64,000 nt of DNA from Pseudomonas sp. S04 (GCF_009834545.1 NZ_CP019427.1:2238001-2302000); one strand, 5' to 3'. Shown: positions 25,303 through 35,290, numbered from the stretch's first letter. Numbers and translations: made by a program. Notes: a model not told the origin generated them from the sequence alone.

Positions 25303-26124
25303 TCAGCGAAGATATGGCATCAATGTCTTTACCAGCAACATCACGCCCACTGCGCACACCAGCAAAGAAAACCCTATTTGCAGCAGGCTGCCCGATACTT
25401 TTGGCGCCAGTGTGCGGCCGATCAGCATTCCAGCCACGGCGGCCCCAATAAAGCGCCATGCCGTGGGCTCTATGACCCCGCCTGTTATCAGGAATACGCT
25501 TACCGTGCCGGCTGAAATGAAGGCGATAACGGCCAAGGCCGTAGCGACAGTCCCGTGCATGCCGAGATTGCTGAATTGCCGAACGCCGGGCACGATTATG
25601 AAACCGCCACCCAGGCCCAGCATTCCGCTAAATAACCCGGAGATGCCACCGATTGATGACAGGCTTGCGAAGCACCGGTTAGTCCACCTGAACCGACCCG
25701 TAGAGGGGTTCACCAGGCATTTTGCCGAGAGCAGGTTTGAGCCTTGCCTGGTTTCAGGTTTACAGGGGGAAACTGCCTGATTGAACATTCTGGCTGAAAT
25801 GAATAAAAGCACCGTGCAAAAGATAATCATCAACGTCGTTATGGAGAGGTTTTTCGCCAGCCATAAGCCAATCGGGGCGCATAAAGTGCCAGCTACGGCC
25901 ATCACCCCTGCGGCCTTGTACCTCACCAACCCTCTGCGTAAACCATCCAGACAGCCAATGAAGGCCGCGCTACCGACGGCAATGAGTGCGACAGGTTTAG
26001 CCTGGGGAAGGGTGTAACCCAGCCCAATCATCAACGCTGGTACAGCCAGAACTCCGCCTCCGCCTGTCATGCCGAGTGCAAGACCGACGCCTGCACCATA
26101 CAAAAAATCGAGAATCATACCCAT
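25303..26124 (-). CDS. TauE/SafE-family sulfite exporter
   Basis: Integral membrane protein of 273 residues with two repeats of the family pattern: GMTGGGGVLAVPALM (first half) and GMLGLGGGFIIVPGV (second half), about eight membrane segments. The family exports sulfite and sulfonate-related anions. Gene order tauE-blh suggests removal of sulfite formed by the dioxygenase. The start may be 26124 or the next ATG at 26118. An eroded relative lies at 11249-11812. Confidence 0.88.
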   Translation of the reverse strand: MGMILDFLYGAGVGLALGMTGGGGVLAVPALMIGLGYTLPQAKPVALIAVGSAAFIGCLDGLRRGLVRYKAAGVMAVAGTLCAPIGLWLAKNLSITTLMIIFCTVLLFISARMFNQAVSPCKPETRQGSNLLSAKCLVNPSTGRFRWTNRCFASLSSIGGISGLFSGMLGLGGGFIIVPGVRQFSNLGMHGTVATALAVIAFISAGTVSVFLITGGVIEPTAWRFIGAAVAGMLIGRTLAPKVSGSLLQIGFSLLVCAVGVMLLVKTLMPYLR

Positions 26125-26222
26125 CTTCTTTTATCGGGGTGCGAGGAGCAGCAAGGCGAGTTAAATTCCCCTTGCCGGGTTTTGGCGCAGCATGGGGAAT
26201 GAGGTTGGCCATCGTTAAGTGA

Positions 26223-27137
26223 TCAGTTAACTATTCTTATTTTGGGTTTCTGAGCTTTAGAGGGGTCGGGAGGGGGCGTGCTTTCCTCCAGGCCTGGGCG
26301 AACAATCAATGGCTCACTGTTCTGTGCAGAACCGCACTGCTGGATCTCTTTGGAGCGACGAACCAGGAAGTCGACCAGGTGATTTCGAATCCGGTAGAAC
26401 TGAGGGTCATGATGGATAGTCTCTCGGCTACGCTCGCGCGGTAGCGTATTGATGACTATCTCTGCGACCTTGGCGTGAGGGCCGTTGCTCATCAGCATGA
26501 TCTTGTCGGCCAGCAGGATGGACTCGTCTACATCGTGGGTGATCATGAAGACGGTCTGTTTTGTTGCCCCGCAGATCTTCAACAGTTCATCCTGAATCAC
26601 CCCTCGGGTCAGCGCGTCCAACGCGCCGAAAGGTTCATCCATCAACAACATTTTAGGTTCGACGGAAAATGCTCTGGCGATGCCTACACGCTGCTTCATG
26701 CCGCCAGAGAGTTCACTGGGTTTCTTTTTCGCAGCGGATTTAAGCCCGACAAGATCAAGGAATTTCGCTGCATGCTCCAGGACTTGTTTGCGGTTCCATT
26801 CGGGATGGCGAGAGCGAACGGCGAAGGCGATGTTGTCCTCCACGGTCAACCAAGGGAGGAGCGCATGGCTCTGGAACACTACGCCTCGATCAAGGCTGGG
26901 GCCTGAAATCTCTTTCCCTCCCATGATTACACCGCCGCTGGTGGCTTCTTCCAGGCCGGCAATGACATTGAGAATGGTGCTCTTGCCGCAGCCGGAATGC
27001 CCGATGATGCAGACAAATTCGCCCTTCTGAATGCCGAAATTGATGTTCTCGAATACCGGAGGCAGATCGGCACGATATTGCTTGGTCAGGCCTTCGACCT
27101 TAATGAAAGGCGCGTTACTGGATTCATTATTCAGCAT
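26223..27137 (-). CDS. NitT-family ABC transporter ATP-binding protein
   Basis: Cytoplasmic ATPase of a nitrate/sulfonate/cyanate-type importer. 304 residues with Walker [10 protein letters not shown], signature [14 protein letters not shown], Walker B MLLMDEP and the H-loop [10 protein letters not shown] tail of about 50 residues rich in Pro and Lys follows the nucleotide-binding domain, longer than usual. Start at 27137 overlaps the permease gene by 11 bp. Relatives named NrtD, CmpD and CynD carry nitrate, bicarbonate or cyanate, so the substrate is probably a small anion. Confidence 0.9.
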   Translation of the reverse strand: MLNNESSNAPFIKVEGLTKQYRADLPPVFENINFGIQKGEFVCIIGHSGCGKSTILNVIAGLEEATSGGVIMGGKEISGPSLDRGVVFQSHALLPWLTVEDNIAFAVRSRHPEWNRKQVLEHAAKFLDLVGLKSAAKKKPSELSGGMKQRVGIARAFSVEPKMLLMDEPFGALDALTRGVIQDELLKICGATKQTVFMITHDVDESILLADKIMLMSNGPHAKVAEIVINTLPRERSRETIHHDPQFYRIRNHLVDFLVRRSKEIQQCGSAQNSEPLIVRPGLEESTPPPDPSKAQKPKIRIVN

Positions 27138-27981
27138 AAGTGACCTTCCTTTGCAGGCGAGCAAACATGAGATCAAGGAGCATGCCGATCACACCAATCA
27201 TTAAAACGGCGAAGATGACGTTGCCCAGTGAAAGGTTGTTCCATTGATTCCAGACGAAATAGCCAATCCCTGTCCCACCGATCAGCATTTCCGCAGCGAC
27301 GATAACCAGCCAGGCGATACCCATGGAAATGCGCATGCCGGTGATGATCGTCGGCGCTGCGGCAGGGAGGATCACCAGAAAGGCTTTGCGCAGCGGGCTC
27401 ACCTCAAGCACACGGGCGACGTTGAGCCAGTCCCTTCTTACACCTGCCACGCCGAATGCGGTATTGATCAGCATCGGCCAGACCGAACAGATGAAAATGA
27501 CAAAAATCGCTGACGTGGTCGAATCCTTGATGGTGTAAAGCGCAATCGGCATCCAGGCCAGTGGTGAAATGGGCTTGAGCACCTGGATGAATGGATCCAG
27601 GGCGCGATACAGCAATGGCGACATTCCAATGAGGAATCCCAGAGGTATCGCTACCAGAGCGGCGAGGAAATAACCTGCACCAACACGTGCGAGCGAGTAC
27701 GCCAACTGGATGCCGATCCCCTTGTCATTGGGCCCGCGATCATAGAAAGGGTCGCTCAGGTTTTTGTAAGCCAGCGCGGCAAACTGAGCGGGTGTCGGAA
27801 CGCCATTTGCGCTGCTCGAAGCGCCATCTGCAGACTTGCCCATCAGCATCGCGTATTCAGCGTCGTGCGCGATCTTCAGGTCTTGCTTGTTGGGCTGAGT
27901 TGCAAACTGCCACACCATCATCATGAACAGCAATATGCACACTGACAGCATTGCTGCCTTCAACTTGATTGTCGATTTCAT
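27127..27981 (-). CDS. NitT-family ABC transporter permease
   Basis: Inner-membrane permease of 284 residues: one N-terminal membrane segment, a periplasmic-looking loop of about 70 residues, then the BPD_transp_1 domain with the EAA loop [23 protein letters not shown] (about residues 200-220). The long first loop is the NrtB/CmpB layout. It lies 9 bp after the binding-protein gene and overlaps the ATPase gene, so the three form one transporter. Confidence 0.9.
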   Translation of the reverse strand: MKSTIKLKAAMLSVCILLFMMMVWQFATQPNKQDLKIAHDAEYAMLMGKSADGASSSANGVPTPAQFAALAYKNLSDPFYDRGPNDKGIGIQLAYSLARVGAGYFLAALVAIPLGFLIGMSPLLYRALDPFIQVLKPISPLAWMPIALYTIKDSTTSAIFVIFICSVWPMLINTAFGVAGVRRDWLNVARVLEVSPLRKAFLVILPAAAPTIITGMRISMGIAWLVIVAAEMLIGGTGIGYFVWNQWNNLSLGNVIFAVLMIGVIGMLLDLMFARLQRKVTYAE

Positions 27982-27990
27982 AATCGCTCC

Positions 27991-29352
27991 TCAACTGCGC
28001 TTGATAGCAAAGCTGTTCAAATATTCAGTGGCCTTCGTGGGGTCGAACTCCTTGCCCATGATCGAGAACTTCTTGTACCCGTTGATCGGAGCCGCATCGG
28101 CTTCAGCCAGCGACAGGTTGGCCATTTGCTTTCTGGCATCCGTCATCAAGAACACTTTTTCAGCCAGGTCGTTAAAGTTCATCTCGCCTTTGATGTAGCC
28201 CCAGCGCTTCATCTGCACCAGCATCCAGGTGGCCATCGAGTACCAAGGCATTGGATCGAAGCCGGCGCGTCCTGGTTGATTCTGCACCGTCCCGAGACCA
28301 TCGGCGTAACGTCCGGTAAGCGCTTGACGGATCACGATTTCAGGCTGGTTCAGGTAGTTCGGTGTCGAGATTGCCTGAGAGATGGTCTGCAGGTTTGCAG
28401 GGTCTCTCGCGGCGGTCGAAGACTTCAGAATCGCTCTGTACAGCGCGGCAAAGGTATTGGGGTTTTCTTCGATAAAGGCCTGCGACGACCCGAACGAACA
28501 GCAAGGGTGGCCATCCCAGATATCCTTGGAGAGAATGTGGATGAAGCCGATTTCGTCATACACCGCGCGCTGATTGAAGGGGTCTGGGCCAAGAAAACCA
28601 TCGATGTTGCCGGCCCTCAGGTTGGCGATCATTTCTGCGGGCGGCGTGACGCGAAGCTGAACGTCTTGATCAGGGTCCAGTCCATGCTCGGCCAGGTAAT
28701 AGCGAAGCAAATAGTTATGCATCGAGAATTCGAACGGAATGGCGAACTTGAAGCCTTTCCAGTTTCTCGGATCGCGATTGTCCTTATGCTTGAGCGCGAG
28801 GGTAATCGCCTGGCCGTTAACGTTCTGGATTGTGGCAACCCGCATGGGCTGCGGGCTAGAGCCGAGCCCCATGGAGATGGCCAGTGGCATCGGGGCGAGG
28901 AAATGTGAGGCATCCAGCTCGCGGTTGAGCATGTGGTCTCGAACCAGCGCCCACCCTGCGGTCTTTTGAAGGCTGACTTGAAGGCCCTGTTCGCTATAGA
29001 AGCCCATGGGGTCAGCCATGATCAACGGGGTCGCGCAGTTGATCGGGATAAAACCGATTTTGAGGTTTTTCTTCTCAAGAGGGCCGCGTTCATCAGCCAT
29101 GGCCTGAAGCGACGGTAGCGGCAGAACCGATGCGATCGCCGCCATTGCGGTACTGATACCCACCGCCTTGAGAAATTGTCGACGAGTGTGCTCGTTCGGG
29201 AACAGTGCCTTGACCGCAGCCGCTTCGATAAAGTCATGGGACAACGCTTCTTCGTCCCGGACGTGATCGGCCTGGCTTGCATGGGCTCCGCAACTGCATC
29301 CACCCAGGTTTGACTCACTTGAGTAGGGGGTAAAAATATTAGTTTTGCTCAT
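27991..29352 (-). CDS. NrtA/CmpA-like ABC substrate-binding protein, Tat-type signal
   Basis: Periplasmic binding protein of about 453 residues. The N terminus has a Cys/His-rich stretch (GGCSCGAHASQADH), then RRQFLKAVGISTAMA, a Tat-type export signal, then the mature NMT1/NrtA-like domain beginning LKIGFIPINCATPLI. Tat export suggests folding or cofactor loading before export. GWALVRDHMLNRELDASH and DGFLGPDPFNQRAV are family blocks. Start at 29352 (MSKTN) is preferred, but 29376 is possible. The ligand cannot be read; nitrate, cyanate and sulfonates are the known range. Confidence 0.88.
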   Translation of the reverse strand: MSKTNIFTPYSSESNLGGCSCGAHASQADHVRDEEALSHDFIEAAAVKALFPNEHTRRQFLKAVGISTAMAAIASVLPLPSLQAMADERGPLEKKNLKIGFIPINCATPLIMADPMGFYSEQGLQVSLQKTAGWALVRDHMLNRELDASHFLAPMPLAISMGLGSSPQPMRVATIQNVNGQAITLALKHKDNRDPRNWKGFKFAIPFEFSMHNYLLRYYLAEHGLDPDQDVQLRVTPPAEMIANLRAGNIDGFLGPDPFNQRAVYDEIGFIHILSKDIWDGHPCCSFGSSQAFIEENPNTFAALYRAILKSSTAARDPANLQTISQAISTPNYLNQPEIVIRQALTGRYADGLGTVQNQPGRAGFDPMPWYSMATWMLVQMKRWGYIKGEMNFNDLAEKVFLMTDARKQMANLSLAEADAAPINGYKKFSIMGKEFDPTKATEYLNSFAIKRS

Positions 29353-29379
29353 CCCGACGCCCTCACGAAATTCCATTGA

Positions 29380-30714
29380 TTACGCAGCTTTATTGCTGCC
29401 TACGCGCAGCAAGGAGCCAGGCTGGCCATTTACAATTTGATGCATCACCAGGTAATTGACGTCTTCTTCCAGAACGATCCACTCACCTTCCGGGCGAGGC
29501 GATCCGTGGATTTCAATGGGAAGTGAGCGGGTCTTGAGTCGGATAACGGGCTGTGCGTGGACGTAAGCGGCGCCGGGTATGCCAAGCGCCTCATGAGCAA
29601 TTGCCCGGGCCTGCTTGGCGATAGGTTCGATGAAGCGGCACGCCATGCCATCCAGACTCACACAGTCTCCCAGGGCAAAAACATCGGGAGAGCTGGTCCG
29701 CAGCGTTGCGGGATTAACCTTGATGCCTCGTTCAAACTCCAGTCCGGCAATCCGCGCCAGCCGGTTTTCGGTTGCCAGGCCGATAGCCGCGACGATGTGA
29801 TCCACTTCAATGACGACGCCACAGGTCGTGGTGATGCTTTTCACGCCAGCGCCCAGGTCTGTGATTTTTGCAACCTGAACACCGCCGATGTAATCGATTC
29901 CGCACTTCAGTTGGCTGGCTTTCAGTCGTTCTGCGGCTTGAGTTGGCAGCAGTCCGCCAAGGGGGAGGGTTTGGCGGTCGATCAGCGTCACTTCGTGGCC
30001 GGCTTTGGCAAAGTCCTCTGCCATTTCGCACCCGATCATCCCTGCGCCGACGATGGCTACACGTTGTGGGGCTCGTGCCAGTTGAATCTGGAGCCCGCTC
30101 CAACCCGCGAGGTCGTTGACGCGCCAGCACAGGTGCGCAGGGAATTCTGGTGGAAGGATCGGTTTTGCGCCTTGGGCCAAAATGAGTTTGGTGTACTGAA
30201 GGGCGCCACGCGTCGTGCGAAGCTGATGCGAGCCCGTCGCCAACCCCACCACAAATGTTTCGGTATAAAGCTTCACGCCTAAACGCTTGGCTGCATCGTT
30301 GGCGGATTCTCGAACGATTGCATCAGCCGTGATCCCTCGGCTCAGCGCTACAGACAGTTCTGGCTTGTGGTAAAGATTGCCGACGCAGGCACTAATGAGG
30401 GTGATGGGGATTTCAGCATCCAGCGTACGGATGGCTTCGACGGCGGCCCAGCCAGCCAGGCCCGCACCAACGACCACAATTCCAGGCGCTTGCGTCGGGC
30501 CAACGGGCGCGCAGGATGGAGCGGCTTCGCGTTGGACAAAAGGCTCAAAGTCGACCTTGGTGACACCGCAAAGCGGGCATTCCCAGTCATCCGGAATGTC
30601 CTCGAACCGCGTGCCGGGAACGAGGCCGCTATCCGGGTCCCCTTGTTCTTCGTCGTAAATCAGACCGCAGGCGCGGCAGATGAACTGCTTCCAGGTATCG
30701 ACTAAAGCGCTCAT
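29380..30714 (-). CDS. Rubredoxin - FAD/NAD(P)H oxidoreductase fusion
   Basis: Electron-transfer protein of 444 residues. Residues about 10-58 are a rubredoxin (CRACG ... CPLCG, four Cys for one iron). After a linker, residues about 78-430 are a two-dinucleotide-binding reductase: [14 protein letters not shown] for [17 protein letters not shown] for NAD(P)H, and VFALGDC. Rubredoxin and rubredoxin reductase are usually separate proteins; here they are one chain, so NAD(P)H electrons can reach the iron site directly. Its ATG overlaps the stop of the ACAD-like gene (ATGA), implying that it supplies electrons to that flavoprotein. Confidence 0.92.
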   Translation of the reverse strand: MSALVDTWKQFICRACGLIYDEEQGDPDSGLVPGTRFEDIPDDWECPLCGVTKVDFEPFVQREAAPSCAPVGPTQAPGIVVVGAGLAGWAAVEAIRTLDAEIPITLISACVGNLYHKPELSVALSRGITADAIVRESANDAAKRLGVKLYTETFVVGLATGSHQLRTTRGALQYTKLILAQGAKPILPPEFPAHLCWRVNDLAGWSGLQIQLARAPQRVAIVGAGMIGCEMAEDFAKAGHEVTLIDRQTLPLGGLLPTQAAERLKASQLKCGIDYIGGVQVAKITDLGAGVKSITTTCGVVIEVDHIVAAIGLATENRLARIAGLEFERGIKVNPATLRTSSPDVFALGDCVSLDGMACRFIEPIAKQARAIAHEALGIPGAAYVHAQPVIRLKTRSLPIEIHGSPRPEGEWIVLEEDVNYLVMHQIVNGQPGSLLRVGSNKAA

Positions 30715-31844
30715 TTCGGCATTTCCTCTTTCATCAGTCGTGCCATTTCCCATCGCAAATGTTTGATGGCCGGGGTGACGATGGCCACGAAATGGGCTTC
30801 GCGAATACGGCGTTGCGGCGCCGCACTTTTCAGGTACCCACGAGCCCCCTGATGCAGCAGCGCCGACTGCGTGGCACGCAGGGCAAGCTCGGCGCCTTGA
30901 GCGCGTGCATCAAGTACTTCGATGAAGAAGTCCTTGCTGTCGTCGTAGGGCGTCAGGGCAAGCCGGGCCACCCGCGAGTTCAACTCATCGAGTTCGGCTT
31001 GCAACTGATCCTGACGGTCATGCAAAAAGTGGTTTACGTGGCCCAGAACGGGCTCCACTTCACGAATCGAATCGATGCTGCCATCAACCAGTCCGGTGGC
31101 CATGCCCGCCTGTAGAAGTACGAAGGCGGAGCGGATTTTGGCAATGAAGGGTTTGGCGGGATCGGCAATCAGGTTGTCCTCGCCGACAAAGTAATCCTGC
31201 AGTTGAACGCGCCAGGTACTCGTACCTTCCATGCCTGAGAAATCGGGGCATGTTCCCAAGTCGACAGTGTCGTCTATATCGAGCAAAAACATGATTTCGT
31301 GGGAGGTGCTGCCATCGGCATTTTCGACCTTTGCGATGGCGCCGCAATACTGGCCCTTGGCGATGTGACTGACCCATGGAAGCGTTCCGGAAACCTTGTA
31401 GCCTCCCGGCACCTTTCGAGCCCGGAACACCATGCTCTCGATACCGGCAAAGGTTTTCATCGGATTTGAAAGCGCGGTGCCGCCGAACGTCTTGCCCTTG
31501 GCGTGAGCGTCCAGCCGGGCAAGCAGCGCAGGGTTGCCGGATTGCTCCATGTACAGGCCGCAGACGTCGTGACACCACATCAGAAAGCCGGTAGACCCAC
31601 ATGAGCGAGTGACTTCGTTCATCGCCGTCAGTGCAAGGTCAAAACGGTTGCCGTAGCGGTTCAAGTGGATGCCCAAGGCACCGCTGGCACCCAGATCGCC
31701 CATCACGTCGAGCGGATAGTAGCCATCATGATCAATGGTGTTCGCGAGCTTGGCCAATGGGCCGCGAGAAATCTGCTGAACCTGCTCCATGAGGGTGGGT
31801 TCGGCGCCAGGCGTCAGTTGTGAAAAACGAGGTGCGACGTTCAC
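30711..31844 (-). CDS. Acyl-CoA-dehydrogenase-fold flavoprotein, possible monooxygenase
   Basis: Flavoprotein of 377 residues with the ACAD fold: helical N domain with [18 protein letters not shown], a beta domain ([17 protein letters not shown] where ACADs have the ALTEP motif), and a C-terminal four-helix domain. The fold includes true acyl-CoA dehydrogenases and flavin monooxygenases or oxidases acting on sulfur or nitro compounds (DszC, SfnC, nitroalkane oxidase). No CoA ligase or thioesterase is nearby but a rubredoxin reductase is, so a reductase-dependent oxygenase is more likely. GTG start after GGAGG. First gene of the sigma-54 operon. Confidence 0.85.
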   Translation of the reverse strand: MNVAPRFSQLTPGAEPTLMEQVQQISRGPLAKLANTIDHDGYYPLDVMGDLGASGALGIHLNRYGNRFDLALTAMNEVTRSCGSTGFLMWCHDVCGLYMEQSGNPALLARLDAHAKGKTFGGTALSNPMKTFAGIESMVFRARKVPGGYKVSGTLPWVSHIAKGQYCGAIAKVENADGSTSHEIMFLLDIDDTVDLGTCPDFSGMEGTSTWRVQLQDYFVGEDNLIADPAKPFIAKIRSAFVLLQAGMATGLVDGSIDSIREVEPVLGHVNHFLHDRQDQLQAELDELNSRVARLALTPYDDSKDFFIEVLDARAQGAELALRATQSALLHQGARGYLKSAAPQRRIREAHFVAIVTPAIKHLRWEMARLMKEEMPK

Positions 31845-31986
31845 AGAGCGGCCTCCTGCAGATTAACGCTCATGCAGACACCGCGGCGTTTGATGGATTC
31901 GCTGTTCTCGCAAGAGAGGTTCTGGTTCATGAGGGGCTTCTCCATTTCCTGTCCCTTCCTTTGAAGGGCATTGATAGAGAGTCAAT

Positions 31987-32002
31987 TGCAGGGGGCGTGC
32001 CA
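31987..32002 (-). promoter_or_regulatory. Sigma-54 (-24/-12) promoter
   Basis: On the minus strand: TGGCACG (32002-31996), four bases, then CTGCA. The GG and GC doublets are exactly 12 bp apart, matching the consensus TGGCACG-N4-TTGCA at all but one of the conserved bases. Predicted start of transcription near 31975, about 130 bp upstream of the first gene. Confidence 0.85.
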
Positions 32003-32042
32003 AAAACGCTTAAACATCAAAAAGTCATATATTTCATATGGT

Positions 32043-32058
32043 TATGAATGTATTCATA
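32043..32058. promoter_or_regulatory. Palindrome, candidate activator site 1
   Basis: TATGAATGTATTCATA, perfect 7-bp arms with a 2-bp centre, 41 bp upstream of the -24 element. Confidence 0.5.
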
Positions 32059-32105
32059 GGGTATGGATCGCGAAGGGCGGCCAGAGTGATCGATGCCGTG
32101 AACAA

Positions 32106-32126
32106 AATGTAAGCATTGTTAACATT
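32106..32126. promoter_or_regulatory. Inverted repeat, candidate activator site 2
   Basis: AATGT (32106-32110) and ACATT (32122-32126) with an 11-bp centre, about 104 bp upstream of the -24 element: the usual distance for a sigma-54 enhancer. Confidence 0.5.
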
Positions 32127-32144
32127 CTGTTGTTTTTTAATGGG

Positions 32145-33755
32145 CTACTCCAGGCCCATTTTCTTGATGCGGTAATTGAATTGACGAGAGGTCAATCCAA
32201 GGAGCTGGGCCGCCCTGGATTTATTACCGCCTGCCTGGGCCAAGGCCCTGGTAAGCGTTTCGGCGGAATGTGACTCAGCCGATACGTAGGGTCGAATGGC
32301 ATAACTGAAAGGAATCGCTGGCTCGCGAGCGTACTCGGGTGTTGATCGTCCACCTGAAAGCGCCAGATTCTCTTCTGTGCTGGCGCTGAAAAATGGTTTC
32401 AAGTCTTCAGCACTCATCGACGATTTTTGCGCCAGAAGAACGATTCTCTCAATCATGTTCGAGAGCTCACGGATGTTGCCGGGCCAGTGGTGATCTTCCA
32501 GCAACTGGATGGCATCAGCCTTCAGGTTGATGTTGCGCTGATTGACCTGGTTGACCTTGTTCAAGAAGTGCATGGCCAGAACAGGGATATCGCTGCGCCG
32601 ACTTGCAAGGGATGGAAGATGGATAGGGATCACGTTCAGGCGGTAGTAGAGGTCCTGCCTGAACTGGCCGCGGCCGACTTCGGTCGCAAGATCACGGTTG
32701 GTCGCGGCGACCAGTCGAACGTTGATTTTGATCTCGGATTTCCCGCCAAGCCGGGTGATGATGCCCTCCTGCAATGTTCGCAGTAGTTTGGTCTGCATCT
32801 GCAGTGGCATCTCGCCGATTTCGTCCAGAAATATGGTGCCGTCATTGGCTTGCTCGAACCAACCCGCACGCATCGCTGCGGCTCCAGTAAAGGCACCTTT
32901 TTCGTGGCCGAACAATTCAGACTCGAAGAGACTTTCAGGGATGGCGGCGCAGTTGACCTTGATGAAGGGCTTGTCACGTCGTGGGCTGGCCAAATGCAGG
33001 GCCCTGGCAAAAAGCTCCTTTCCTGTACCTGATTCACCAAGCAGCAGGACACTGGCCGTTGCGTCAGAGACACGCTCCAGCTCAGAAATCGCACGTAGCA
33101 ATTCGGGAGCGTTTCCGACAATGCCGTAGCGAGTGGCGTCCGCATGAAGCGCTTTGGTCAGCAGATCGTTCTGCATGGAAAGTGCGCGGGTTTTTTCTTC
33201 AATGTAGCTTTGCAAATGCAGTGATTGCCCCACCAGTGTCGTGAGGATACGAAGAATAGTGATGTCGTCAGCGAGCGGTCTGGATCTCAGGCGGATTCGA
33301 TGGCAGGCGAGGGCACCGACAGTTTTATGGCCTATCAAGACCGGTAGAGCGAGGAAGGCAACCTGTCCCTCAGGCAGATTTTCCCTGGCCACCACACGAC
33401 CCAGAAATACAGGATCGTTGTCGATATCCTGGACAATGATCATTTGTCCGGTCGCCAGCACTCGACCTGTAATGCCTTCATTAAAGGCGTACTTCCCACG
33501 ACTCATTTCATCCCGGGTGAGGCCGTACGCATGTTTGATGCTGCCCGATCTTTCCCCTTCATTGATGAGCACGATGCGGCCACGGTTCAACCCCAAAAGC
33601 TGGGAAAGCAAATGCAGGACCTCCTTGAAAACCAGTTCGGGGCTGAAGTTTTTGCCAGCAATGGCCATCACCTGCTGAAGCAACAACATCTCTTGGGCGC
33701 GCCAATAAGCCGGAGTCTCGCCACTGCCCGCTTCACTTTTCACATCGTCTGCCAT
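32145..33755 (-). CDS. Sigma-54-dependent activator with GAF domain (NifA-like)
   Basis: Enhancer-binding protein of 536 residues. N-terminal GAF sensor domain (about 40-185), AAA+ domain with Walker A GESGTGKE, the sigma-54 contact loop GAFTGA, Walker B GTIFLDEIG and an arginine-finger region, then a C-terminal Fis-type HTH (NKSRAAQLLGLTSRQFNYRIKK). This is the NifA/VnfA-like layout; GAF domains often bind small molecules or sense metals. Start at 33755 (MADDV) follows GGGAGA. It lies directly upstream of the sigma-54 operon on the same strand and almost certainly activates it. Confidence 0.93.
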   Translation of the reverse strand: MADDVKSEAGSGETPAYWRAQEMLLLQQVMAIAGKNFSPELVFKEVLHLLSQLLGLNRGRIVLINEGERSGSIKHAYGLTRDEMSRGKYAFNEGITGRVLATGQMIIVQDIDNDPVFLGRVVARENLPEGQVAFLALPVLIGHKTVGALACHRIRLRSRPLADDITILRILTTLVGQSLHLQSYIEEKTRALSMQNDLLTKALHADATRYGIVGNAPELLRAISELERVSDATASVLLLGESGTGKELFARALHLASPRRDKPFIKVNCAAIPESLFESELFGHEKGAFTGAAAMRAGWFEQANDGTIFLDEIGEMPLQMQTKLLRTLQEGIITRLGGKSEIKINVRLVAATNRDLATEVGRGQFRQDLYYRLNVIPIHLPSLASRRSDIPVLAMHFLNKVNQVNQRNINLKADAIQLLEDHHWPGNIRELSNMIERIVLLAQKSSMSAEDLKPFFSASTEENLALSGGRSTPEYAREPAIPFSYAIRPYVSAESHSAETLTRALAQAGGNKSRAAQLLGLTSRQFNYRIKKMGLE

Positions 33756-34370
33756 CAGAGTCTCCCGTTCGAGCAATAGAGAGGAGTATGCACAGATCAT
33801 GCCCGCAAATGAAGGCGAGTAGGTGGCGTGCAGTTTGCCAAGTTGTCCTTGGCTCTAACTGTTCACTTCGTTTTCACTGCATGAGAATTTACATGACTCA
33901 GACTCTTCAGAGACTGTCCTCGACCTTATCATTCAGTGGTCAGATTTTATTTGCTGATCTGCCAGATATTCATCTTTTGGGATTCAGAAGCATCCTCTGT
34001 ACTCGACCGGGCCGGGAGGGCGGCGCGGAACAGCCAACACACTTTAAAGGGCATATTAAGTAGCCTTAAAAAACGTGGTAGGGCTGCCGTGGCCGGGCAG
34101 ACCCTGATGCAGATGTCAGAGTGTCCACTGGCGTACTTGGAGCATGCGGTGTTGACGATGGCGCAGGCGTCGAGAGAGATCGTTACATCAGCCGCCGTGC
34201 TCCGTCTTATGACGAAAGGTTGCAATTGACCTGGCTCCAGGCAATCACAGCCATTAAAAAAGCGGCCCTTTGGCACAACATCGTTTCTCGGCGGTGCTAT
34301 TTTTCACTATATTGGCCGCCAGATCTGGTGAGTGACGCAACATCCACCGCCTTCAGTGCGAGTAGTCCTA
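33756..34370. other. Intergenic region, no gene recognised
   Basis: About 615 bp between the activator gene and a truncated PLP-enzyme gene. Short frames are present but none resembles a known protein. Confidence 0.5.
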
Positions 34371-34667
34371 ATGAGTAAAAAACCAGACGACGCAGGGCTT
34401 GTTAAAGCAGGTTCGGGAACCCGTGCAGTGTGGGGCGGGGAGCAAGTCAGGCATCCCTACAATGCCACTCAAACGCCCATCGTGGTCAGCGCCGCCTATG
34501 GTTATGACGACATCGACGTCTGGTACGACGTAGTGTTGGGTAAGGCGCCAGGTTTTATTTACAGCCGCATGAGCAACCCGATGGTCGAGATTCTCGAGGC
34601 AAAAATTTGCGAGCTAGAGCTGGCCGAATCCGGCGTGGCGTTCAGCAGCGGGATGGCGGCGATCCGC
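34371..34667 (+). pseudogene. Cystathionine gamma-synthase-family protein, N-terminal fragment
   Basis: First 99 codons of a Cys/Met-metabolism PLP enzyme: TRAVWGGEQVRHPYNATQTP, FIYSRMSNPMVEILE and [12 protein letters not shown] are the usual N-terminal blocks. The sequence then changes abruptly into a chemoreceptor tail. The PLP lysine and about 320 residues are lost, so it is inactive. No strong ribosome-binding site. Confidence 0.85.
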
Positions 34668-35262
34668 CGCGGTGCAAGCCCTGTCAGGGGACATAACCCA
34701 CGCGGTGGCAACGGTCCAACAATTGGCAACGGAGAGCGAAAATATCAGCGCAATCCTGGGGGTGGTCCGTGGAATTGCCGAGCAGACCAATTTGCTTGCC
34801 CTGAATGCGGCTATTGAAGCCGCCAGGGCAGGGGAGCAGGGTCGAGGTTTTGCTGTGGTCGCGGACGAGGTCAGGAGCCTGGCACGCAAAACGCAAAATG
34901 CCACCGGAGAAAATCAGAGGCTTATCCAGCAATTGCAACGAGGCACGCAGGAGGCGGTCGATGCCATGCAGGTCAGTCAGGCGAAGGCTTGCGACAGCTT
35001 GCAGCAATCGGCACAGATCAGTCAGGCGTTGGACCGGATTGTCGATGCGGTTTCGGTGATTACCGAGATGAACATGCAGATCGCCAGCGCGGTCGAGCAG
35101 CAATCAGCGGTGGCCGATGAGATCCAGCAGAGCATCGCGAATATCGATGCAGTGGCCACGGCGGTGACACAAGGGATGGATCAAGCATCAGAAGCCAACA
35201 CGCGATTGAACAGACTCGCCGACCACCAGCGGGATTTGGTGTGCCGATTCCATACGCAGTGA
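34666..35262 (+). pseudogene. Methyl-accepting chemotaxis protein, C-terminal fragment
   Basis: Signalling half of a chemoreceptor: the hairpin tip [42 protein letters not shown] and one methylation helix, about 197 codons. Ligand-binding, membrane and HAMP regions are missing because the deletion joins it to the PLP-enzyme fragment. A GTG at about 34664-34670 could allow translation of a soluble signalling tail, but a working receptor is excluded. Confidence 0.85.
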
Positions 35263-35290
35263 AGGACGCTGTCTATTGAGCGTCCCTGGA

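Larger units (their letters stand above)
31845..32144 (-). other. Control region of the ACAD/rubredoxin/NitT operon
   Basis: 300 bp between the activator gene and its target operon, holding the sigma-54 promoter and two candidate activator sites. The mRNA leader would be about 130 nt. Confidence 0.75.

Noticed and set aside
33947..34276. Minus- and plus-strand frames between the activator and the PLP-enzyme fragment
   Set aside because: No similarity to known proteins, no start signals, mixed frames.
34261..34290. TTTGGCAC as a second sigma-54 promoter
   Set aside because: No GC doublet at the required 12-bp distance.
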